Both the position numbers and the translations under genes were made by a program. From NCBI RefSeq assembly GCF_018069755.1, contig NZ_JAGQDE010000008.1:124001-188000 (forward strand): a DNA stretch of 64,000 nucleotides, given 5' to 3'. Shown in pieces: positions 8,461-18,827 of this stretch; position 1 is the stretch's first letter; each line of letters opens with the position of its first letter. This DNA comes from Ideonella aquatica (GTDB lineage Bacteria > Pseudomonadota > Gammaproteobacteria > Burkholderiales > Burkholderiaceae_C). The notes under the pieces are model-generated. The model was not told the DNA's origin. It was given only the letters and a program-made list of their open reading frames with translations, and searched no databases.

Positions 8461-10347
8461 GTGATTCCCCATGGCTTCATCCAGGACCTGCTGAGCCGCA
8501 CCGACGTGGTCGAGGTTGTGGGCCGCCATGTCGAGCTCAAGAAGGCCGGCATCAACTTCAAGGGCTTGTGCCCCTTCCACGGCGAGAAGACGCCCAGCTT
8601 CATCGTCAGTCCCTCGCGCCAGACCTACCACTGCTTCGGTTGCGGCGCGCACGGTGACGCGCTGCGTTTTCTGACCGAACACCACGGCCTGAGCTTCATT
8701 GAGGCCGTCAAGGATCTGGCGCAGTCCACCGGCATGGTCGTCCCCGAAGACGACGCCAGCCCGGCCGAGCGGGCCCAGGCCGCCCAGCAGCGCGAGCGCG
8801 AATCCAGCCTCAGCGACGTGCTGACCCGAGCGTCCGAGCACTACCGTCGCCAGCTCAAGGGCAGCCCGCGCGCCGTGGACTACCTGAAGCGCCGCGGGCT
8901 GACCGGCGAGATCGCGCTGCGCTACGGCCTGGGCTATGCGCCGGAGGGCTGGCGCGGCCTGGCCAGCGTCTTTCCCCGCTACGACGACCCGCTGCTGGCC
9001 GAATCGGGCCTGGTCATCGTGCAGGGCGCCGACGAAGGCAAACCCGAGGCCGAGCAGAAGCGCTACGACCGCTTTCGCGACCGCATCATGTTCCCGATCC
9101 GCAACGTCAAGGGCGAGGTGATCGGCTTTGGCGGCCGGGTGCTGGACCAGGGTGAGCCCAAGTACCTGAACTCGCCCGAGACGCCGGTCTTCCACAAGGG
9201 CCGTGAGCTGTATGGCCTGTTCGAGGCCCGCACCGGCCTGCGGCAAAAGGGCTACGCGCTGGTCACCGAAGGCTACATGGACGTGGTGGCGCTGGCGCAA
9301 CTGGGCTTTCCCAATGCCGTGGCCACCCTGGGCACGGCCTGCACCGACGACCATGTCAGCAAGCTGCTGCGCTTCACTGAGCAGGTGGTGTTCAGCTTTG
9401 ACGGCGACGCCGCCGGCCGCCGCGCCGCCGGCCGGGCGCTGGAAGCCGCCCTGCCCTACGCCAGCGACACGCGCAGCTTCCGCTTCCTCTTCCTGCCACC
9501 CGAGCACGACCCCGACAGCTACATCCGGGCGAACGGCGCCGAGGCCTTCGAGGCCCAGGTGCGCGCCGCCGTACCGCTGTCGCGGCAGTTGCTGGAGCAC
9601 GCCGCGATCGACTGCGATCTGGCCACCGCCGAAGGCCGCGCCCGCATGCTGGCACAGGCCCGACCCCTGTGGAACGCGCTGCCCGAGGGCAGCCTGCGCC
9701 TGCAACTGCTGTCCGAGCTGGCCCGCGCCGGTGGCGTGCCGGTGCCCGAGCTGACCGGGCTGTGGCAGTCCCAATCCACGCGCGATCGTTCGCCGCGCCG
9801 CGAGGCCGACGACGACGGCCGCCCAGCGTCCGACGACGCCCCCGGCCGTCCCCGCTGGCGCCGCGAGGCCGCAGCCCGACCCACGCCTGGCCGCCGCGTG
9901 GCCCCGCGCAGCCCCGAGGACCGGGCGGTGCAGATGCTGTTCGGCGAGCCCGCCTGGTGGGACCGCCTGGATCCGCCAGAGCACCACCTGCTGCACGAGC
10001 TGGCGGCCCCGCACGGCCCCGCCATCGCCTGGCTGGAGCGCGACCTGGCAGAGCACGGGCCGCGGCCCTGGGCGGTGCTGCGCCAGGCGCTGGCCGCTGA
10101 CGACAGCCTGCCCGCCGAGTCGCGCGCGCTGGCCGATGGCGATGCGCTGCCCGACGCCTGCTTCGAGGACCTGGCCGCAGCGCTGGGTCTGCTGCGCTTG
10201 CGCGAACTGGATGCCGCGCTCGACCGCCTGGCTGCCAGCGACATCAGCAGCCCCGAGCAGATCGCCCGCTACCGCGGGCTGTCCGAGGAGCGGCGACTCC
10301 TGCGTGAGCGCCAGCGTGAACTGAGCCAGCGGGCCCCGGCGGACTGA
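8461..10347 (+). CDS. dnaG: DNA primase
   Basis: The product has 628 residues. DnaG makes RNA primers for lagging-strand synthesis and works with the DnaB helicase, also encoded in this window at 28314-29732. The CHC2 zinc finger is visible with C37, H40, C58 and C61 (CPFH near 37-40, HCFGC near 57-61). The Toprim core follows with EGYMDVVALAQLG and FDGDAAGRRAAGRAL. A charged Arg-rich linker (about residues 440-480) precedes the C-terminal helicase-binding region. GTG 8461 fits the family start (MIPHGFIQDLLSRTDVV), and no ribosome binding site precedes it. rpoD follows, as in the classical macromolecular synthesis operon, but rpoD has its own promoter-like element and a 240-nt leader. Confidence 0.96.
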   Translation: MIPHGFIQDLLSRTDVVEVVGRHVELKKAGINFKGLCPFHGEKTPSFIVSPSRQTYHCFGCGAHGDALRFLTEHHGLSFIEAVKDLAQSTGMVVPEDDASPAERAQAAQQRERESSLSDVLTRASEHYRRQLKGSPRAVDYLKRRGLTGEIALRYGLGYAPEGWRGLASVFPRYDDPLLAESGLVIVQGADEGKPEAEQKRYDRFRDRIMFPIRNVKGEVIGFGGRVLDQGEPKYLNSPETPVFHKGRELYGLFEARTGLRQKGYALVTEGYMDVVALAQLGFPNAVATLGTACTDDHVSKLLRFTEQVVFSFDGDAAGRRAAGRALEAALPYASDTRSFRFLFLPPEHDPDSYIRANGAEAFEAQVRAAVPLSRQLLEHAAIDCDLATAEGRARMLAQARPLWNALPEGSLRLQLLSELARAGGVPVPELTGLWQSQSTRDRSPRREADDDGRPASDDAPGRPRWRREAAARPTPGRRVAPRSPEDRAVQMLFGEPAWWDRLDPPEHHLLHELAAPHGPAIAWLERDLAEHGPRPWAVLRQALAADDSLPAESRALADGDALPDACFEDLAAALGLLRLRELDAALDRLAASDISSPEQIARYRGLSEERRLLRERQRELSQRAPAD

Positions 10348-10361
10348 GCCCGGACGACTGC

Positions 10362-10380
10362 CTTTGGGTATAATCCAAAG
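10362..10380 (+). promoter_or_regulatory. rpoD promoter -10 inside an inverted repeat
   Basis: A perfect TATAAT lies at 10369-10374. It is framed by CTTTGG (10362-10367) and CCAAAG (10375-10380), a perfect 6-bp inverted repeat. No convincing TTGACA-like -35 precedes it at 17 nt, so an activator or an extended contact may be needed. Transcription from here would give a leader of about 240 nt. Confidence 0.6.
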
Positions 10381-10618
10381 CTTCACGCCGCAAGAGTGAC
10401 AGCAGCACCTCCGGTCCCGGCCACCCTCGACAAGGGCAAGCACACAGGCCACCTCTCCCGCAAGGGCTGCAAAAAAGGGCTGCAACACCCCGTTCACGCG
10501 AGCTTGCCGGCGGAGTCCTCCCGTACCGCAATGGTTCGGTGACGCTGGCGCGTCGCCGGCTGGATCGTTGCGATCACGGCGGCATCCACCGGCCCCCTGC
10601 ACCGCATCGAGACCACGC
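10381..10618 (+). promoter_or_regulatory. Long untranslated leader of rpoD
   Basis: About 238 nt separate the TATAAT element from ATG 10619 and contain no convincing open reading frame. The leader has a repeated GGGCTGCA segment (near 10462-10487) around an A tract and a GC-rich hairpin-prone part near 10545-10565. Its length fits possible post-transcriptional control, but I recognise no known riboswitch or ribosomal-protein motif. Confidence 0.4.
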
Positions 10619-12850
<2,232 letters not shown>

Positions 12851-12873
12851 GCCGTGCTCTTCGCTGCGCGCGC

Positions 12874-12879
12874 TACACT
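12874..12879 (+). promoter_or_regulatory. Candidate -10 (TACACT) of the cyclase-FHA gene
   Basis: TACACT ends 8 nt before ATG 12888, within the 37-nt gap after rpoD, and no ribosome binding site is present. A transcript from here would be leaderless. Confidence 0.35.
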
Positions 12880-12887
12880 CAAAGCCA

Positions 12888-13820
12888 ATGGCCACGATCA
12901 AGCGTCGCATCGTTCTGTTCGCTGACCTGCGTGGCAGTACCGCGCTGTACGAGACCCTGGGCAATGCCCAGGCGACCACGTTGGTCACGCGCACCATCAC
13001 CACCCTCGCCCGCCGGGTTCCGGCCGTTGGCGGGCAACTCGTCAAGACCCTGGGTGACGGCCTGATGGCGGTGTTTCCCAATGTGCGCGCCGCCGTGATG
13101 GCCGCCGTCGAGATGCACGAGGCATTGGGCGAGGTCTCCGCCTGGGCGCCTACCTCGCAGGGCCGCGATCTCGATGCCACCGCCAAGCTGCAGCTGCAGG
13201 TCGCGGTGGCCGCCGGCGAGGTGGTCGAGGTGGGTGGCGACTGCTTCGGCGACGCCGTCAATGTGGCTGCCCGGCTGATCGACCATGCCGGCGACAACGA
13301 GACCCTGATCACCCGCGAGGTGTTCGACGAGCTACCGTGGGAGGCCCGCACCCGCTTCAGGCACCTGGACAAGGTTCATCTGCGCGGCCGTGCCGAGCCG
13401 GTGGATGTCTACCTGCTGGCCGGCCGCGGCGCCGACACCGCCGCCACGCAGCTGGAGTCGCGCGTGGGTGTCAGCGAGCCGCGCGGCCTGCGCCTGGATC
13501 TCGCCGGCCAGACCCACGACTTCAAGCTCGACCAGTTCCCGGTCATCCTGGGACGCAGCACCACCTGCTCGCTGAAGGTCGAGGACGCCCGCGTCTCTCG
13601 CGCCCACGCCCGCGTCGACCTGATGGGCGGCTCGCTGCAGCTCACCGACCTGAGCATCAACGGCAGCTTCGTGCGCTTCGCCGGTGACGACGAGGTCATC
13701 AGCCTGCGCCGCTCGGCCTGCACGCTGCACGGCAGCGGCGAGATCGGCCTGGGTGCCTCGCCGCTGAACCCCAAGGCTGCCCGCCTCGGCTTCACGGTGC
13801 TGGTCGGCGACGCCGTCTGA
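12888..13820 (+). CDS. Class III adenylate/guanylate cyclase with C-terminal FHA domain
   Basis: The product is a 310-residue soluble fusion. Residues 5-178 form a class III nucleotide cyclase catalytic domain: metal-binding D13 in [10 protein letters not shown]57 in [11 protein letters not shown], and transition-state N125 and R129 in [11 protein letters not shown]53 and D118 suit adenine recognition, so cAMP production is predicted by inference. Residues 215-290 form an FHA phosphothreonine-binding domain ([10 protein letters not shown], then RVSRAHARV, then SINGSFVRF), which suggests docking to a Ser/Thr-phosphorylated partner. No membrane segment or signal peptide is present. The gene lies between rpoD and hemH. 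All catalytic residues are present, so it looks active rather than degenerate. Confidence 0.88.
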   Translation: MATIKRRIVLFADLRGSTALYETLGNAQATTLVTRTITTLARRVPAVGGQLVKTLGDGLMAVFPNVRAAVMAAVEMHEALGEVSAWAPTSQGRDLDATAKLQLQVAVAAGEVVEVGGDCFGDAVNVAARLIDHAGDNETLITREVFDELPWEARTRFRHLDKVHLRGRAEPVDVYLLAGRGADTAATQLESRVGVSEPRGLRLDLAGQTHDFKLDQFPVILGRSTTCSLKVEDARVSRAHARVDLMGGSLQLTDLSINGSFVRFAGDDEVISLRRSACTLHGSGEIGLGASPLNPKAARLGFTVLVGDAV

Positions 13821-13845
13821 GCACCCCCAACGTTCCCGTTCCGCC

Positions 13846-14850
13846 ATGACCGAGCCCCGCTCGAACACCCCTGGCACGGCCATCCTGCTGTGCAACCTGG
13901 GCACGCCCGATGCCCCCGACGCCCCGGCGCTGCGCCGCTACCTGGGCGAGTTCCTCTCCGACCCGCGGGTGGTGGAGCTGCCCGCCTGGCTCTGGCAGCC
14001 CATCCTGCGCGGGGTCATCCTGAATGTGCGACCGGCCAAGTCGGCGGCCAAGTACGCCACCGTCTGGACGCCTGAGGGCTCGCCGCTGCTGGTCTGGACC
14101 CAGCGCCAGGCGGCCCTGCTGCAAGGCTGGCTGGGCGAGCGCGGCGTGCCCGTACTGGTGCGACCGGCGATGCGCTACGGCCAGCCTGCGATCGGCGCCC
14201 AGCTTGATGCGCTGCGTGCCGAAGGCGTGCAGCGGGTGCTGCTGCTGCCGGCCTATCCACAGTACTGCGGCGCCACCACCGCCAGCACCTTTGACGCCTT
14301 TGCCGCCTGGGGCCGCGCCCAGCGCGTGCTGCCCGACAGCCGGTTCGTCGCCGGCTACCACGACGACCCCGGCTACATCCACGCGCTGGCCGAAAGCGTG
14401 CGCCGCCATTGGCAGCGCGAGGGCCGCAGCCCGATGCTGGTGACCAGCTTCCACGGCATGCCCGAGCGCACACGCACGCTGGGCGACCCCTACCACGACC
14501 AGTGCCAGGCCACCGCCCGGCTGCTGGCGCAGGCGCTGGAGCTGCCGCCCGAGCAGCTGCGCGTTACATTCCAGAGCCGCTTTGGCAAGGCCAAGTGGCT
14601 GGAACCGGCCACCGAACCCACGCTGGAAGCCCTGGCCCGCGACGGCCACACCCGGGTGGATGTGATCTGCCCCGGGTTCTCGGCCGACTGCCTGGAGACG
14701 CTGGAGGAGATCGCCCAGGAGGGCCGCGACGCGTTCCTGGCCGCTGGCGGCCAGCAGTTCCACTACATTCCCTGCCTGAACGACGAGCCGCTGCACATCG
14801 CGGCGCTGGGTCGGATCGCCCAGGACGCGCTGGCTGGCTGGCCACTCTGA
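13846..14850 (+). CDS. hemH: Ferrochelatase
   Basis: The product has 334 residues and inserts Fe(II) into protoporphyrin IX, the last step of haem synthesis, at the inner face of the cytoplasmic membrane. Family features are the opening [20 protein letters not shown], the metal-site motif [21 protein letters not shown] with the catalytic His, and [15 protein letters not shown] with the conserved Glu near the C-terminus. The length is typical. The start follows the cyclase stop by 25 nt. In many Burkholderiales hemH sits close to the hslR/grpE/dnaK cluster; here about 5.4 kb of tct genes lie between. Confidence 0.96.
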   Translation: MTEPRSNTPGTAILLCNLGTPDAPDAPALRRYLGEFLSDPRVVELPAWLWQPILRGVILNVRPAKSAAKYATVWTPEGSPLLVWTQRQAALLQGWLGERGVPVLVRPAMRYGQPAIGAQLDALRAEGVQRVLLLPAYPQYCGATTASTFDAFAAWGRAQRVLPDSRFVAGYHDDPGYIHALAESVRRHWQREGRSPMLVTSFHGMPERTRTLGDPYHDQCQATARLLAQALELPPEQLRVTFQSRFGKAKWLEPATEPTLEALARDGHTRVDVICPGFSADCLETLEEIAQEGRDAFLAAGGQQFHYIPCLNDEPLHIAALGRIAQDALAGWPL

Positions 14851-14858
14851 AACGACAA

Positions 14859-14878
14859 CGGCCGCCCATGGGCGGCCG
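14859..14878. terminator. Perfect palindrome between convergent hemH and tctA
   Basis: CGGCCGCCC (14859-14867) and GGGCGGCCG (14870-14878) form a 9-bp palindrome with a 2-nt centre, exactly between the two convergent stop codons. T tracts are weak on both sides, so it is a probable but unproven bidirectional terminator. Confidence 0.55.
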
Positions 14879-14897
14879 CTTGGCGTGGCGCTGATGC

Positions 14898-16382
14898 TCA
14901 GCGCCGTTGGCGCAGTTTCATCAGTTGCGGCAGCACCAGCACCGCCGCCACCACGACCAGGATGCTCAAGGACACCGGCCGCTGGAAGAACACGCCCCAG
15001 TGGCCTTCGCCGATCGACAGCGCGTTGCGCAGCTGCGCCTCGGCCAGCGGGCCCAGGATCATGCCCACGATCACCGGCGCGGTGGGGAAGTCGAAACGGC
15101 GCAGCAGCACGCCCAGCATGCCCACGGCGAGCATCACGTACAGGTCGAAGGCGCTCTGGCGCATGCCGTACACGCCCACGGTGGCGAAGATCAGGATGCC
15201 GGCATAGAGCTGCGGCTTGGGGATCTTCAGCAGCTTCACCCACAGACCGACCAGCGGCAGGTTCAGCACCAGCAGCATGACATTGCCGATGTAGAGCGAG
15301 GCGATCAGGCCCCAGACCAGGGTGCTGGAGGTCTGGAACAGCTGCGGTCCGGGCTGCAGGCCATAGTTCTGGAAGGCCGACAGCAGGATGGCCGTGGTCA
15401 CCGACGTGGGGATGCCCAAGGTCAGCAGCGGCACCATGGTGGCCGTCACGGCCGCGTTGTTGGCAGCCTCGGGGCCGGCCACGCCTTCAATCGCGCCCGT
15501 GGTGCCGAATTCCTCCTTATGCTTGGAAAGCTTGCGCTCAACCGCGTAGCTCAGGAAGGTCGGGATCTCGGTACCGCCGGCCGGGATGGTGCCGAAAGGA
15601 AACCCCAGGGCCGTGCCGCGCAACCAGGCCGGCCAGGAGCGTCGCCATTCCAGGCCGGTCATGTGGACCCGCCCCGACTTGTTCAGCGAGACCTCGCTGC
15701 GCCCCTCGTAGAGCGTGGTGTAGAGCGCCTCGCCGATGGCAAACAGGCCCACGGCGATCAGTACCACCTCGATACCATCCATGAACTCGGGAATGCCGCC
15801 GGTGTAACGCACGCTGGCGGTAATCTGGTCAATGCCCACCAGGCCGATCGCCAGGCCAATGAACAAGGCCGTGATGCCGCGCAGCGTGCTGGCGCCCAGC
15901 ACCGCACTGACGGTGGTGAAGGCCAGCAGCATCAGACAAAAGTACTCCGGCGGGCCCAACTGGACCGCGTAATCGGCCACGATGGGCGCGAACAAGGTGA
16001 CCAGCACGGTGGCCATCGTGCCGGCCACGAAGGAGCCGATCGCCGAGGTGGCCAGCGCCGCACCGGCGCGGCCGCTCTTGGCCATCTTGAAGCCCTCCAG
16101 CGCGGTCACCATGGTGCCGGTCTCGCCCGGGGTGTTCAGCAGGATCGAGGTGGTCGAGCCGCCGTACATGGCGCCGTAGTAGATACCGGCGAAAAAGATC
16201 ATCGACGCGGTGGGCTCGACCTGCGAGGTGATCGGCAGCAGCATCGCCACGGTCACCGCCGGGCCCAGGCCGGGCAGCACGCCGATGGCGGTGCCCAGCG
16301 CGCAGCCCACGAAGGCCCACATCAGGTTCAGGGGCGTGGCGGCCGTGGCGAAGCCGCTCAGCAGTTGTTGCCAGATGTCCAT
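14898..16382 (-). CDS. tctA: Tripartite tricarboxylate transporter, large permease (TctA family)
   Basis: The 494-residue product is the large, roughly 12-helix permease of a TTT-type uptake system. The TctA signatures are clear: [19 protein letters not shown] near residues 32-50, [14 protein letters not shown] near 74-87, and the duplicated half-motif in [19 protein letters not shown] and [18 protein letters not shown]. It works in the inner membrane with TctB (16396-16947) and the periplasmic receptor TctC (17055-18026). The substrate is probably a di- or tricarboxylate or another organic acid, but cannot be fixed from the sequence. It is the last gene of the minus-strand operon. Confidence 0.93.
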   Translation of the reverse strand: MDIWQQLLSGFATAATPLNLMWAFVGCALGTAIGVLPGLGPAVTVAMLLPITSQVEPTASMIFFAGIYYGAMYGGSTTSILLNTPGETGTMVTALEGFKMAKSGRAGAALATSAIGSFVAGTMATVLVTLFAPIVADYAVQLGPPEYFCLMLLAFTTVSAVLGASTLRGITALFIGLAIGLVGIDQITASVRYTGGIPEFMDGIEVVLIAVGLFAIGEALYTTLYEGRSEVSLNKSGRVHMTGLEWRRSWPAWLRGTALGFPFGTIPAGGTEIPTFLSYAVERKLSKHKEEFGTTGAIEGVAGPEAANNAAVTATMVPLLTLGIPTSVTTAILLSAFQNYGLQPGPQLFQTSSTLVWGLIASLYIGNVMLLVLNLPLVGLWVKLLKIPKPQLYAGILIFATVGVYGMRQSAFDLYVMLAVGMLGVLLRRFDFPTAPVIVGMILGPLAEAQLRNALSIGEGHWGVFFQRPVSLSILVVVAAVLVLPQLMKLRQRR

Positions 16383-16395
16383 GGTGCACGCCTCC

Positions 16396-16947
16396 TCAGA
16401 GCCAGCCCGTGGCCGTCAGGCCCGGCAGGTTGATCGCCAGCAGCTTGGTGAACAGCCAGAACACCGGCGCCGCGATCGCCAGTCCCACACCCAGGTCGGT
16501 GGCGCTGGTGCGCAGGTTGCCGGCGGGTTTGCCCTCGGACAGGCGCAGGCCGCGAACGGCCAGTGCAAAGCACAGCGCGCAGCTCAGCACGAAGCCGATC
16601 GTGGTGATCAAGCTGGCATTGAGCAGCACCCCGGCCGACACCCAGGCCATGGCCTTCCAGTCACCGCGCGCCGCGCCGGACGGTGCCTCGGCCTGGCGGT
16701 AGCCGCCGGTGCGCGCCTCGCGCACCAGGAGGATGCCGCACAGCATCAGCACCACCGACACCACCCAGGGCAGGAAGTTCGGGCCCACGCCGGCATATCC
16801 GGCGTCGGACGAAATCTGCGTGGCGCCATAGGCCATCGCAGCGCCCACCGCCAGCACGCCGACGCCAATCCAGGTCTGGTGACCGGTGGGCGGCAGCGGG
16901 TGGTGCTCGGTCTCGGGCGCCTCGGGAAGAATTTGCTGATAGGACAT
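16396..16947 (-). CDS. tctB: Tripartite tricarboxylate transporter, small permease (TctB family)
   Basis: The product has 183 residues and four predicted membrane helices: [17 protein letters not shown] (about 26-42), [18 protein letters not shown] (about 58-75), a third from [17 protein letters not shown], and a C-terminal one from [19 protein letters not shown]. TctB proteins share little sequence but this size and topology, and the gene lies 13 nt upstream of tctA and downstream of tctC, as expected. It serves as the small membrane subunit. ATG 16947 starts a short polar N-terminus ([13 protein letters not shown]). Confidence 0.88.
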   Translation of the reverse strand: MSYQQILPEAPETEHHPLPPTGHQTWIGVGVLAVGAAMAYGATQISSDAGYAGVGPNFLPWVVSVVLMLCGILLVREARTGGYRQAEAPSGAARGDWKAMAWVSAGVLLNASLITTIGFVLSCALCFALAVRGLRLSEGKPAGNLRTSATDLGVGLAIAAPVFWLFTKLLAINLPGLTATGWL

Positions 16948-17054
16948 GACAGCCCCCTGCCGCTGGCCCCGGCGGGCGCGACATCTCGGTGGTGTGGGTG
17001 GGAACAGGGAACGGGCGCCCGGCCGCCGTCAACGGGGCCAGGCGCGCCGAGGCG

Positions 17055-18026
17055 TCAGACCATGCCCGACTTGACCATGACCGCGCGCAGCGACGCGAAC
17101 TCGCGGTCGACGAACTCGTCGAAGGCCGGACCCGACAGCACAGCCGGCGTCCAGTCGTTCTTCTCGAGGGCGTCGGTCCAGGACTTGGACTTGACGGTGG
17201 CCAGCACCAGGTCGGTCAGCGCCTTGCGCTGCGCCGGCGTGATGCCCGGGGCGGCGTAGACGCCGCGCCAGTTGCCAATCTCCACATTGATGCCCATTTC
17301 CTTGAGCGTGGGGATGTCCTTGCTTTGCTTGCCGGTCAGGCGCGAGGCCGAGGTGACGGCGATCGGGCGCATCTTGCCCGCCTCGATGTACTGGGCGAAC
17401 TCCGAGAAGCCGCTGCCGCCGATGCTGACGTTGCCGCCCAGGATGGCGGCGGTGGCCTCGCCACCCCCGCGGAAGGGCACGTAGTTGATCTTGGAGGCGT
17501 CGATGCCGGCCTCGCGGGCGATCATGGCTGCGGCGATGTGCTCGGTGGAGCCGCGCGAACCGCCGCCCCACTTGACGCTGCCCGGGTCCTTCTTCATGGC
17601 CTCGACCACGTCCTTCATGGTCTTGAAGGGCGAGTTGGACGGCAGCACGAACACGTTGTACTCACTGGTCAGGCGGGCGATTGGCGTGGCCTGCGACAGC
17701 GTCACCGGCGGCTTGCCGGTGATGATGCCGCCCAGCATCACGGCGCCCATGACCATCAGTGCATTCGGGTCGCCCTTGCTGGCGTTGACGAACTGCGCCA
17801 GGCCCAGTGCGCCCGCGGCGCCACCCTTGTTCTCGTAGGCCACCGACGCGGCCAGACCGGCGTCCTGCATGGCCTTGCCCAGTGCGCGGCCGGTGGTGTC
17901 CCAGCCGCCGCCGGGGTTGGCCGGCACCATCATCTTGACGGCCGGACCATTGGCCAGGGCCGCCAGCGGCAGGCCCGAACCGGCGGCCAACGCGGCCAGG
18001 GACTTCAGGAAGGTGTCGCGACGCAT
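17055..18026 (-). CDS. tctC: Tripartite tricarboxylate transporter substrate-binding protein (TctC/Bug family)
   Basis: The 323-residue product is an extracytoplasmic solute receptor. Residues 1-25 form an export signal with two arginines (MRRDTFLKSLAALAAG), resembling a twin-arginine signal; cleavage probably follows ALA. The mature start VKMMVPANPGGGWDTTGR is the Bug-family signature, and YVPFRGGGEATAAILGG is the second conserved loop. It delivers ligand to TctA/TctB. GGAGAC precedes the start at a good distance. The gene is the first of the tctCBA operon and diverges from a two-component system that probably regulates it. Bug receptors are numerous in this order, so the ligand cannot be assigned. 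Confidence 0.93.
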   Translation of the reverse strand: MRRDTFLKSLAALAAGSGLPLAALANGPAVKMMVPANPGGGWDTTGRALGKAMQDAGLAASVAYENKGGAAGALGLAQFVNASKGDPNALMVMGAVMLGGIITGKPPVTLSQATPIARLTSEYNVFVLPSNSPFKTMKDVVEAMKKDPGSVKWGGGSRGSTEHIAAAMIAREAGIDASKINYVPFRGGGEATAAILGGNVSIGGSGFSEFAQYIEAGKMRPIAVTSASRLTGKQSKDIPTLKEMGINVEIGNWRGVYAAPGITPAQRKALTDLVLATVKSKSWTDALEKNDWTPAVLSGPAFDEFVDREFASLRAVMVKSGMV

Positions 18027-18067
18027 GCAATGTCTCCAGTGTGGTTGAGCGTGGGGAGGATGGTCGC

Positions 18068-18080
18068 GACAGGCGCTGTC
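18068..18080. promoter_or_regulatory. Candidate operator in the tctC/response-regulator divergent region
   Basis: GACAG (18068-18072) and CTGTC (18076-18080) form an inverted repeat around GCG in the 114-bp gap between divergent starts. A binding site for the adjacent response regulator is a guess from position and symmetry. Confidence 0.3.
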
Positions 18081-18140
18081 AGTTGGCTGTCCGCCGCCTC
18101 AGGGAAAACACCAGCCCGCGGCTGCGGTATGGTGCGGCCC

Positions 18141-18827
18141 GTGAGCCAGGTGCTGCTGATCGAGGACGACGAGGCCATGCGTGCGACGCTGCAGCGCACG
18201 CTGGAGCGCCGCGGCTACCAGGTGGCCAGCTGTGGCGACGGCAGCCAGGCACTGGCCCGCTGGCAGGCCCTGCGGCCCGAGCTGGTGCTGCTGGACCTGA
18301 GCCTGCCGGGCCAGGACGGCCTGGAGGTGCTGGCGCAGGCCCGCCAGGCTGGCCTGGCCACGCCGGTGCTGATCCTCACGGCCCGCGGCACGGTGGGTGA
18401 CCGCATCATCGGCCTGAACACCGGTGCCGACGACTACCTGCCCAAGCCCTTCGACCTGGACGAGCTGGAAGCGCGCATGCGCGCCCTGGTGCGCCGCCGG
18501 CCGGGGACGCCCCCCGCGCCGGCCGTGGCCGGTCCCCGCTTCGCTGGACTGCAGGTCGATGCCGACTCCGGCGCGGTCTGGTTCAACGAGGCGCCACTGG
18601 AGCTGGCCCCGCGCGAGGCGGCGATGCTGCGCGCCCTGCTGCAGCGCCCCGGCCAGGCGGTGGCCAAGGAGCGCCTGTTCGAAGCGGTGTTTCCCGGCGA
18701 GCTGGAGGTGCAGCTGGAAGCCGTGGAGGTGGTGGCCTACCGGTTGCGCAAGCGCCTCACCCCCACTGGCGTCGCGCTGGTGACCTTGCGCGGCCTGGGT
18801 TACCTGCTGCGGGCCCCGAGCGGATGA
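18141..18827 (+). CDS. OmpR-family response regulator, TctD-like
   Basis: The 228-residue product has a receiver (acid pair D9/D10, phospho-acceptor D52 in LVLLDLSLPGQDG, T80, K102 in YLPKPFDLDELEARM). A winged-helix DNA-binding domain follows (LAPREAAMLRALLQRPGQ, LRKRL, VTLRGLGYLL). It is probably activated by the kinase encoded next and controls the divergent tctCBA operon, as TctD does. GTG 18141 is preferred because TATGGT ends 7 nt before it and the protein then starts directly at strand 1 (MSQVLLIEDD). The in-frame ATG at 18129 is the alternative. No ribosome binding site is seen for either. The stop overlaps the kinase start (ATGA). Confidence 0.9.
   Translation: MSQVLLIEDDEAMRATLQRTLERRGYQVASCGDGSQALARWQALRPELVLLDLSLPGQDGLEVLAQARQAGLATPVLILTARGTVGDRIIGLNTGADDYLPKPFDLDELEARMRALVRRRPGTPPAPAVAGPRFAGLQVDADSGAVWFNEAPLELAPREAAMLRALLQRPGQAVAKERLFEAVFPGELEVQLEAVEVVAYRLRKRLTPTGVALVTLRGLGYLLRAPSG

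Noticed and set aside
16989-18827. Extended form of the tctD-like regulator starting opposite tctC
   Set aside because: The added part is antisense to tctC; the receiver begins at about 18141.
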